From the NCBI GenBank assembly GCA_002403785.1, contig DHIM01000159.1:1-11180 (forward strand): a stretch of 11,180 nt of DNA, given 5' to 3'. The DNA is from Clostridium sp. UBA4746 (lineage in GTDB: Bacteria; Bacillota; Clostridia; Clostridiales; Clostridiaceae). The number at the start of each line of letters is the position of its first letter. Within the stretch, counting starts at the first letter, position 1. Positions 5,498-11,180 of this stretch are shown piece by piece. Made by a program: the position numbers and the translations under genes. A model generated the notes under the pieces. It worked only from the letters and a program-made list of their open reading frames with translations, was not told the DNA's origin and made no database searches.

Positions 5498-6811
5498 ATG
5501 AGAAATAAAGAAGAAAAACAAATGAGTGTTGAGGAAAAAAATAAATTAACTTGGAAAACAACTATTTCAGCATCTATGGCAAATTACATTGATGCAGGTT
5601 CTATCGTTGCTGGAGCTGCAGGTTTATCCCTTTGGACTTCATATCTTCATATGAGTGATATGAAACTTGGCTTATTAAGTGCTTTTAGTTCAAATGCTGT
5701 TTCAGCAGCGATCGGTGCATTAATTGGTGGTTATATCTGTGATAAATATGGTCGTAAACTAGTTTATAATTTTTCTATGATATTTTATATGTTCGGAATG
5801 TTATTTATTATTTTTTCGCAGAACTTTGCAATGATGTTTATTGGTTATATAATCGTAGGATTATCAGTTGGTGCTGACATTCCTGCATCATGGACTACTA
5901 TTGCTGAAGGGGCTCCGGCTAAAGAAAGAGCGAAACATTGTGGTACAGCGCAACTTGCATGGTCAGCTGGTCCAATTATTGTTTTAATTTTATCAGTTGC
6001 ATTAGGAAACTTAGGACTACTTGGTAGTCGTATAGTTTTTGCACATTTATTTGTAGTGGCTCTCATCACTTGGTTAATAAGAAGAACATTGCCTGAGTCT
6101 GAGTCTTGGTTAGTTCAAAAGGAAAAAGAAAAACAACTTATAGCAAAAGGACAATTTCAAAAAGTAACTATAAAAGATATATTAAAACCAGTAAATTTCA
6201 AATCGATATTGTTTTTGCTTGGCGTATATTTATTTTGGAACTTGGCAGCAGGTACAATGGGGTTCTTTATGCCATTAATTTATCAAACAGTTGGTGGGGT
6301 TTCAGCACAAACGGCTAATCTACTTCAAGCAGCATTATTCGGATTTACAGCTATCGGTACTTATTTTATTTTCATGAAATTAGGAGATAAAGTTAGCCGT
6401 AAAGGCTTATATGCAGCAGCAGCTATAATGGCAATTGGTGCATGGTCAATATTCTTATTACCAGCATCAAGTATGAAACCTAGCATGCTTGTAATATTTG
6501 TTATTGTAAATGGACTTTCTTTTGGATTTGGTGCACAACCATTCTATCAACTATGGGCTAGTGAACTTTTTCCAACAAAATATAGAGCTACCGCTCAAGG
6601 TGTAATGTTCTTTGTTGTTCGTATCGCACTTGGTATATGGAGTTTTGTTATCCCAACCATTATGAGCAAGTTTGGTTTTCAATTGGCAGCAGCATTCATG
6701 GTAGGATTCCTTATAATTAGTGCAGTAATTGGTATTGTATTTGCTCCGAACACTTCAGGTAGGACACTTGAGGCAATTGAAAAAGAACGTTATGGTGAAA
6801 TGACTCACTAA
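5498..6811 (+). CDS. MFS sugar transporter, probably L-rhamnose uptake
   Basis: The 437-residue protein has about twelve hydrophobic segments and sugar-porter hallmarks: the loop 2-3 motif GGYICDKYGRK (77-87), LPESESW (198-204) at the end of the N-terminal half, a charged central loop (205-230), the second-half ASELFPTKYRATAQG (354-368), and the C-terminal PNTSGRTLEAIEKE (417-430). These point to a proton-coupled sugar or polyol porter of the inner membrane. The substrate is inferred from position between rhaM and the rhamnose regulator and catabolic genes; it is not RhaT-like, and may correspond to the MFS transporter named RhaY in comparative-genomic work, which I cannot confirm. Translation probably starts at 5498 (GGGGGAG eight bases before), rather than at the internal ATG eight codons later. 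Five of eleven arginines use CGT, unlike rhaB and rhaA. Confidence 0.88.
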   Translation: MRNKEEKQMSVEEKNKLTWKTTISASMANYIDAGSIVAGAAGLSLWTSYLHMSDMKLGLLSAFSSNAVSAAIGALIGGYICDKYGRKLVYNFSMIFYMFGMLFIIFSQNFAMMFIGYIIVGLSVGADIPASWTTIAEGAPAKERAKHCGTAQLAWSAGPIIVLILSVALGNLGLLGSRIVFAHLFVVALITWLIRRTLPESESWLVQKEKEKQLIAKGQFQKVTIKDILKPVNFKSILFLLGVYLFWNLAAGTMGFFMPLIYQTVGGVSAQTANLLQAALFGFTAIGTYFIFMKLGDKVSRKGLYAAAAIMAIGAWSIFLLPASSMKPSMLVIFVIVNGLSFGFGAQPFYQLWASELFPTKYRATAQGVMFFVVRIALGIWSFVIPTIMSKFGFQLAAAFMVGFLIISAVIGIVFAPNTSGRTLEAIEKERYGEMTH

Positions 6812-6845
6812 TTAATAATAAAATATAATTACCATCAAGTTTAAA

Positions 6846-6897
6846 TTGTAGGACTAAATTTATAAGGCTATAATAAATTCATAAGGCTATAATAAAT
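6846..6897 (+). promoter_or_regulatory. Tandem 19-base repeat carrying two TATAAT boxes before the AraC-type gene
   Basis: ATAAGGCTATAATAAAT occurs exactly twice, at 6862-6878 and 6881-6897, with a 19-base period. Each copy holds a perfect minus-10 hexamer TATAAT (6869-6874 and 6888-6893). TTGTAG (6846-6851) lies 17 bases before the first one; the second has no minus-35. The first probably drives the AraC-type regulator at 6932. No terminator is visible after the transporter gene, so read-through is also possible. Confidence 0.5.
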
Positions 6898-6931
6898 AAA
6901 GGATTACAAAATAAAAAGTGATGGTGATAAC

Positions 6932-7930
6932 ATGGACATTATAGAGCTTGATGAAAAATTAAAACAATTAAATGATATAGAAAAGAAAACAAGTGTTTTA
7001 TATAAAACTGAAATGAATACAAATCTTAGTATTAAACTCAAGGAACATTTCTCTAATAAAGTTAAAAATAATTTATGGATAATTAATAATAAAAAATTGA
7101 TGAATCAATCGGAAGTTATATCTATTCATAAACATGATAGATTTATAAAATTTGACAAACATAAACATGATTATTTGGAAATGATGTTTGTATATTCAGG
7201 GAGTATAAAGCAGGAGATAGAAGGTGAAAAATTAGTAATAGACAAAGGAGAAATCCTATTATTAGATATGAACGTTGAGCATAGTATAGAGGTGGCGAGT
7301 GTAGATGATATCGCCATTAATGTATTAATAAAGAAAGAGTTTTTTGATTGGATTTTTATGAGCCAAATCGCCGATAATGATTTAATCTCTAATTTTATTG
7401 TTGAAGCAATATATGGAAAAAATGAGTTTAAGCAATATATTCATTTTAAAACATCAGAGAATGATAAGGTCTGTAATTTTATGATACAAATACTTATGGA
7501 ATATTATGATAAAAAAAATGGAATGGAAACGGCTATACGTGCTTATATAATGTTGTTGTTTAATGAATTGTTAAGGGATTATAAAAATAACCTATCTAGT
7601 GAAATAGTTTCTAAAATTGATCTTACAATATCTACAGAAATTCTAAATTACATTAACAGTCACTATAAAGATATAACATTGAAGGTTATGGCTGACCATT
7701 TTAGTTATAATCCTGATTATATAGGTAAATTAGTTAAGAAAATTATAGGGAAAACTTTAACGGAATTGGTAAAAGAGAAGAAAATAAAACAAGCAGAATA
7801 TTTATTACAGAATACAAAGATGTCAGTAATTAACGTGATTACAGAAGTTGGTTATTCTAATGTAAGTTATTTTTATAGGCAATTTAAAGAGCAGGTAGGT
7901 ATTACACCTGATGAATACAGAAGAAAGTAA
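6932..7930 (+). CDS. AraC-family transcriptional regulator, likely rhamnose activator
   Basis: The 332-residue protein has an N-terminal stretch of unknown role (1-60), a cupin-like sugar-sensing domain (about 65-135; HKHDYLEMMFVYSG at 77-90 and DKGEILLLDMNVEHSIE at 104-120 are typical), a helical linker, and a C-terminal AraC DNA-binding domain (about 232-332) with two helix-turn-helix motifs: LKVMADHFSYNPDYIGKLVK (250-269) and VINVITEVGYSNVSYFYRQF (299-318), then the family ending GITPDEYRRK. It should bind DNA as a dimer and respond to L-rhamnose, like RhaS and RhaR, but overall similarity to those cannot be judged here. The ribosome site is GGTGAT, three bases before the ATG, matching the 3' end of the full anti-Shine-Dalgarno complement. 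It lies inside the catabolic cluster with its own probable promoter. Candidate targets are the repeats at 4974-5010 and sites before rhaB. Confidence 0.88.
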   Translation: MDIIELDEKLKQLNDIEKKTSVLYKTEMNTNLSIKLKEHFSNKVKNNLWIINNKKLMNQSEVISIHKHDRFIKFDKHKHDYLEMMFVYSGSIKQEIEGEKLVIDKGEILLLDMNVEHSIEVASVDDIAINVLIKKEFFDWIFMSQIADNDLISNFIVEAIYGKNEFKQYIHFKTSENDKVCNFMIQILMEYYDKKNGMETAIRAYIMLLFNELLRDYKNNLSSEIVSKIDLTISTEILNYINSHYKDITLKVMADHFSYNPDYIGKLVKKIIGKTLTELVKEKKIKQAEYLLQNTKMSVINVITEVGYSNVSYFYRQFKEQVGITPDEYRRK

Positions 7931-7972
7931 TAAATAGCTTAAATGGTACATTTGCATAATAGGACAGTAAGA

Positions 7973-8001
7973 TTGTCGGCATAGGACCTAGAATCTATCA
8001 T
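7973..8001 (+). promoter_or_regulatory. Candidate promoter before rhaB
   Basis: TTGTCG (7973-7978) and TATCAT (7996-8001) are 17 bases apart, giving a leader of about 70 bases before rhaB. The 149-base gap after the regulator gene is long enough for a separate promoter, so rhaB-rhaA-rhaD may form its own unit. Confidence 0.4.
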
Positions 8002-8048
8002 ACTATTATATTAAGATATAGTTACTAGACAATGTTGGGCAAAGAATA

Positions 8049-8059
8049 GTAGACGTTTG
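8049..8059 (-). promoter_or_regulatory. Inverted copy of the CAAACGT(A/C)TAC element before rhaB
   Basis: On the minus strand this reads CAAACGTCTAC and differs from CAAACGTATAC before rhaM (4993-5003) at one base of eleven. It lies 20 bases before the rhaB start, just before its ribosome site, a position suited to a repressor or cre roadblock. The wider 14-base window (8048-8061) matches the inverted cre pattern at all but two fixed positions. Shared occurrence at both rhamnose gaps is what makes it notable. Confidence 0.35.
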
Positions 8060-8079
8060 CAAGAATTGGGAGGTAAGCT

Positions 8080-9489
8080 ATGGAATATTATTTAGCTATT
8101 GATATTGGTGCCTCTAGTGGGAGGCATATATTAGGATCGGTAGAAAAGGGAAAGTTAAAATTAGAAGAGATTTATAGATTTAAAAATGGAATAAGTAAAG
8201 TTAATGATGAATATTGTTGGGACATTGATTTATTATTTAAAAATATAAAAACAGGAATTAAAAGATGCATTGAACTTGGGAAAATTCCGAGTAGTGTAGG
8301 AATAGATACTTGGGCAGTAGATTTTGTTCTTCTAGATATTAATGATGATATTTTAGGGAATGCAGTATCTTATAGGGATGATAGAACTGAGGGTATGATG
8401 GAAGACGCTTTTAAAATTATTCCTAAAGATATGATGTATTTATATACAGGCATTCAGTTTCAAAGATTTAATACTATATATCAATTACTGTCAATCAAGA
8501 AAAATAAACCTGAAATTTTAGATAAAGCAAAGACTTTCTTAATGATTCCTGATTATTTAAATTTCTTGCTTACAGGGAAAAAAGTAAATGAGTATACTAA
8601 TGCAACAACAACTCAATTAGTGAATTCTTTTGATAGAACATGGGATCCCAAAATTTTAGATGATCTAGGAATTAAGAAAGACATTTTTCAAGAGATAAAA
8701 TTACCTAAAACTAAGCTTGGCGGTTTAAGTGAAGAATTGGTTAAGGAATTTGGATTTGACATGGAGGTTATACTTCCTGCAACTCATGATACTGGTTCAG
8801 CATTTATTTCATCAGTATGTAATGATAGTGATAGTATTTATTTAAGCTCAGGTACATGGTCATTAATTGGTCTTGAAAATAGATTTCCTTTATGTGTACC
8901 ACAAACTATGGAATATAATTTTACTAATGAAGGTGGCATAGATTATAGATTTAGATTCTTGAAAAACATTATGGGACTTTGGGTGATTCAGGAAGTTTCA
9001 AGAAACCTTAATAATAAATATTCCTTTGGTGAATTAGTAGATTTAGCAAGAGAAAAAATAAATTTTGCTTCAATAGTAGATGTTAACGATGACAGATTTT
9101 TAAAACCGAAAAATATGATAAACGAAATAAAAAATTATTGCATTGAAACTAATCAAAAAGTTCCAGAGGATGTTGGAGAAATAGCAATGTGCGTATTTAA
9201 TAGTTTGGCTTATTATTATAAAAAAGCTGTTTTAAATATTGAAGAAATATTTGAAAAAAAATTTAAGAGAATAAATATTTTCGGTGGAGGATGTCAAAAT
9301 AATTTCTTAAATGAATTAGTTGCAAAAGTTACTGGGAAAGAAGTACTGGCAGGACCAATTGAAGCAACGGCAATAGGAAATATTGTAGCTCAGCTTTTAA
9401 GTCAAAATATTTTTAAAGACTTAGGAGAAGCAAGACAAGCTATTAAGGAATCCTTTGATATTAATACATTTAAACCAAATGAAATTTAA
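8080..9489 (+). CDS. rhaB: Rhamnulokinase
   Basis: RhaB phosphorylates L-rhamnulose to L-rhamnulose 1-phosphate with ATP in the cytoplasm. The 469-residue protein is of normal length for this FGGY-type sugar kinase. Visible motifs are the phosphate loop DIGASSGR (8-15), the sugar-binding GIDTWAVDF (74-82), YRDDRT (98-103), THDTGSA (235-241) with the catalytic aspartate D237 at the same number as in E. coli RhaB, the ATPase motif LSSGTWSL (255-262), and FGGGCQNNFLNE (401-412), which contacts the nucleotide. GGGAGG (8068-8073) lies six bases before the ATG. It is preceded by a 149-base gap with a likely promoter and followed 43 bases later by rhaA. All 15 arginine codons are AGA or AGG. Confidence 0.97.
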   Translation: MEYYLAIDIGASSGRHILGSVEKGKLKLEEIYRFKNGISKVNDEYCWDIDLLFKNIKTGIKRCIELGKIPSSVGIDTWAVDFVLLDINDDILGNAVSYRDDRTEGMMEDAFKIIPKDMMYLYTGIQFQRFNTIYQLLSIKKNKPEILDKAKTFLMIPDYLNFLLTGKKVNEYTNATTTQLVNSFDRTWDPKILDDLGIKKDIFQEIKLPKTKLGGLSEELVKEFGFDMEVILPATHDTGSAFISSVCNDSDSIYLSSGTWSLIGLENRFPLCVPQTMEYNFTNEGGIDYRFRFLKNIMGLWVIQEVSRNLNNKYSFGELVDLAREKINFASIVDVNDDRFLKPKNMINEIKNYCIETNQKVPEDVGEIAMCVFNSLAYYYKKAVLNIEEIFEKKFKRINIFGGGCQNNFLNELVAKVTGKEVLAGPIEATAIGNIVAQLLSQNIFKDLGEARQAIKESFDINTFKPNEI

Positions 9490-9532
9490 CTATCATAATT
9501 AAAGATTTGAATTATAAAGGAGGCAACCATAA

Positions 9533-10789
9533 ATGAATATTAAAGAAAAGTATGAGATGTCTAAAAAAGAATACGAAAAATGGGGACTTAACGTAGATAA
9601 GATTTTAGAAGAACTTAATAAGGTGAAAATATCAATTCACTGTTGGCAAGGGGACGATGTAACTGGTTTTGAAAAAAGTCAAAATGCATTATCAGGAGGA
9701 ATAGCTGCAACTGGAAATTATCCAGGAAAAGCTAGAAATGGAGAAGAATTAAGAAAAGACTTAGATAAAGCTTTAAGTTTAATTCCAGGAAAACATAAGA
9801 TTAATCTTCATGCAATATATGCTGAAACTGATGGAGAAGTAGTTGAAAGAGATGAATTAAAACCAAAGCATTTTAAGAAATGGGTAGACTGGGCTAAAAG
9901 AAATGGATTAGGTCTTGATTTTAACCCAACAATATTCTCACATCCAAAAGCAGCAGACGGATTAACACTGTCTAGTCCTGATAAAAAAATAAGAGATTTT
10001 TGGATAAGACATTGCAAGGTGTCAAGAAAGATTGGAGAATACTTTGGACGCGAACTTGGACAAACTTGTTTAACGAATGTATGGATTCCAGATGGATACA
10101 AGGATATTCCTAGTGATAGACTAGGACCTAGAAGAAGACTTAAAGAATCTTTAGATGAAATATTCAAAGAAAAAATTGATAAAAAATACAATCTTGATTG
10201 TGTTGAATCAAAGGTATTTGGATTGGGTGCAGAAGCTTATACTGTAGGTTCAAGTGAATTTTATATAAGTTATGCAGCTAGAAATAACATAATGTCATTA
10301 ATGGATACAGGACATTATCATCCAACAGAGGTTGTGTCAGATAAAATATCAGCAATGCTGTTATTTAATGAAAAAGTAGCACTTCATGTAAGTAGACCAG
10401 TAAGATGGGATTCTGATCATGTTATACTTTTTGATGATGAGATTAAGGAACTTGCTAAAGAAATTGTAAGAAATGATGCATTAGGTAGAGTAATTATTGG
10501 ATTAGATTTCTTTGATGCAAGCATAAACAGAATAGCTGCATGGACAATAGGATCAAGAAATATGATAAAGGCATTACTCAGTGCAATGTTAACTCCTAAT
10601 GACAAATTAAAAGAATTACAAGATACAGGGAACTTTACAGAAAGATTAGCTTTAATGGAAGAGTTTAAAACCTATCCAATTGGCGACATCTGGAATTACT
10701 ATTGTGAAAAGAATAATGTTCCGGTAGCAGAAAAATGGCTTGATGACGTTAAAGACTATGAAAAAAATGAATTAATGAAGAGAAAATAG
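9533..10789 (+). CDS. rhaA: L-rhamnose isomerase
   Basis: RhaA converts L-rhamnose to L-rhamnulose, the first committed step, using two divalent metal ions (usually Mn2+). The 418-residue product is one residue shorter than the E. coli enzyme. HCWQGDDV (36-43) is the family signature. All expected metal ligands are present: E234 in GLGAEAY, D258 and H261 in MDTGHYHPTE, H285, D293 and D295 in RWDSDHV, and D325 in GLDFFDAS; they line up with E. coli E234, D267, H270, H294, D302, D304 and D334 by a constant offset of nine after the first. AAAGGAGG (9516-9523) is nine bases before the ATG. It sits between rhaB (43 bases upstream) and rhaD (89 bases downstream), the common rhaBAD order, and is probably co-transcribed with both. 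Confidence 0.98.
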   Translation: MNIKEKYEMSKKEYEKWGLNVDKILEELNKVKISIHCWQGDDVTGFEKSQNALSGGIAATGNYPGKARNGEELRKDLDKALSLIPGKHKINLHAIYAETDGEVVERDELKPKHFKKWVDWAKRNGLGLDFNPTIFSHPKAADGLTLSSPDKKIRDFWIRHCKVSRKIGEYFGRELGQTCLTNVWIPDGYKDIPSDRLGPRRRLKESLDEIFKEKIDKKYNLDCVESKVFGLGAEAYTVGSSEFYISYAARNNIMSLMDTGHYHPTEVVSDKISAMLLFNEKVALHVSRPVRWDSDHVILFDDEIKELAKEIVRNDALGRVIIGLDFFDASINRIAAWTIGSRNMIKALLSAMLTPNDKLKELQDTGNFTERLALMEEFKTYPIGDIWNYYCEKNNVPVAEKWLDDVKDYEKNELMKRK

Positions 10790-10878
10790 TACTGTATTCA
10801 GTCTTATAAAATGTAAATGTACAATGAACGAATAACTATAAAAAATTAAAAAATCAATTAAAAAGGTGGAAGATAAAA

Positions 10879-11180
10879 ATGCTTTTAGAAGATATGAAAT
10901 TTGTACAAAACTTTAAAAAAATTACAAATGATGCATGGCTTAAAGGTTGGCATGAAAGAAACGGTGGAAACATAACTTACAGATTAACAGGAGACGAAGT
11001 AGTAGCAGTTAAAGGATTTATTAACGAGGATTCAGCATACACTCCAATTGGAGTAACTGTTAAGAACTTATCTAATGAATATTTTTTAGTAACTGGAAGT
11101 GGGAAATTTATAAGAAATATGAGCGTTTGCTTAGAAGAAAATGCAGGATTAATTAAAGTTGATGAAAAAGGTGAAAACTA
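10879..11180 (+). CDS. rhaD: Rhamnulose-1-phosphate aldolase, N-terminal part (cut by window end)
   Basis: RhaD cleaves L-rhamnulose 1-phosphate to dihydroxyacetone phosphate and L-lactaldehyde, a zinc-dependent class II aldolase of the AraD/FucA fold. Only the first 100 codons are in the window, of an expected 270 or so. TNDAWLKGWHERNGGNIT (16-33) and LVTGSGKFIRN (70-80) match the start of E. coli RhaD closely, including the ERNGGN phosphate-binding loop and the TGSGK loop; the zinc histidines lie beyond the end. AAGGTGG (10863-10869) is nine bases before the ATG. The 89-base gap after rhaA is A/T-rich, with no hairpin I can see, so it is probably in the same transcript. The L-lactaldehyde product is usually reduced to 1,2-propanediol in anaerobes; the gene for that is not in view. 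Confidence 0.96.
   Translation, partial: MLLEDMKFVQNFKKITNDAWLKGWHERNGGNITYRLTGDEVVAVKGFINEDSAYTPIGVTVKNLSNEYFLVTGSGKFIRNMSVCLEENAGLIKVDEKGEN

Noticed and set aside
6106..6318. Plus-strand open frame of 70 residues inside the transporter gene
   Set aside because: It is an out-of-frame overlap within an intact MFS gene, with no ribosome site.
9808..10191. 127-residue minus-strand open frame inside rhaA
   Set aside because: It is antisense to conserved rhaA sequence and arises from that gene's codon pattern.
1..11180. CRISPR arrays, insertion sequences, tRNA or rRNA genes
   Set aside because: No regularly spaced repeats, transposase frames, cloverleaf-like sequence or rRNA motifs were found on reading both strands.

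Overview
The window is low-GC DNA with AGA-rich arginine usage, strong GGAGG ribosome sites and A/T-rich intergenic stretches. This suggests an anaerobic Firmicute of the Clostridium type. The gene content agrees: L-aspartate 4-decarboxylase, an MCP remnant of a clostridial type, a LUD-domain protein and an L-rhamnose fermentation cluster. I cannot name the species from sequence alone.

Left part (1-4800), a loose set of single-gene units. asdA (251-1876) makes alanine and CO2 from aspartate and ends at a hairpin terminator. Next comes the remnant of a methyl-accepting chemotaxis protein (2069-2437), which keeps only the C-terminal signalling region and lacks about five residues at the hairpin tip. 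A metallo-beta-lactamase-fold hydrolase (2507-3412) faces a tiny two-helix membrane protein on the minus strand (3447-3713), and both run into one shared perfect hairpin. Behind the small membrane gene lies a short minus-strand reading frame (3760-3903) that looks like the 5' end of a membrane protein whose remainder is gone. A stand-alone LUD-domain protein (4085-4723) closes this part.

Middle (4724-5163), 440 bases without a gene. It holds a perfect 17-bp hairpin, a weaker hairpin with a T-run, a perfect terminator (4865-4906), and then the control region of the rhamnose cluster, with repeated GTATAC and AAACGTATA elements.

Right part (5164-11180), a complete-looking L-rhamnose catabolic cluster, all on the plus strand: rhaM (mutarotase), an MFS sugar transporter, an AraC-family regulator, rhaB (rhamnulokinase), rhaA (L-rhamnose isomerase) and the start of rhaD (rhamnulose-1-phosphate aldolase, cut by the window end). 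The inferred flow is uptake by the MFS protein, anomer interconversion by RhaM, isomerisation to L-rhamnulose by RhaA, phosphorylation by RhaB, and cleavage by RhaD to dihydroxyacetone phosphate and L-lactaldehyde. The AraC-type protein is the obvious candidate activator. A CAAACGT(A/C)TAC element occurs before rhaM and, inverted, before rhaB, which suggests shared control by CcpA or a local regulator. I see no rRNA, tRNA, CRISPR array or insertion sequence. Nothing here looks like an undescribed defence or mobile system; the more interesting signals are the regulatory repeats and the two gene remnants.
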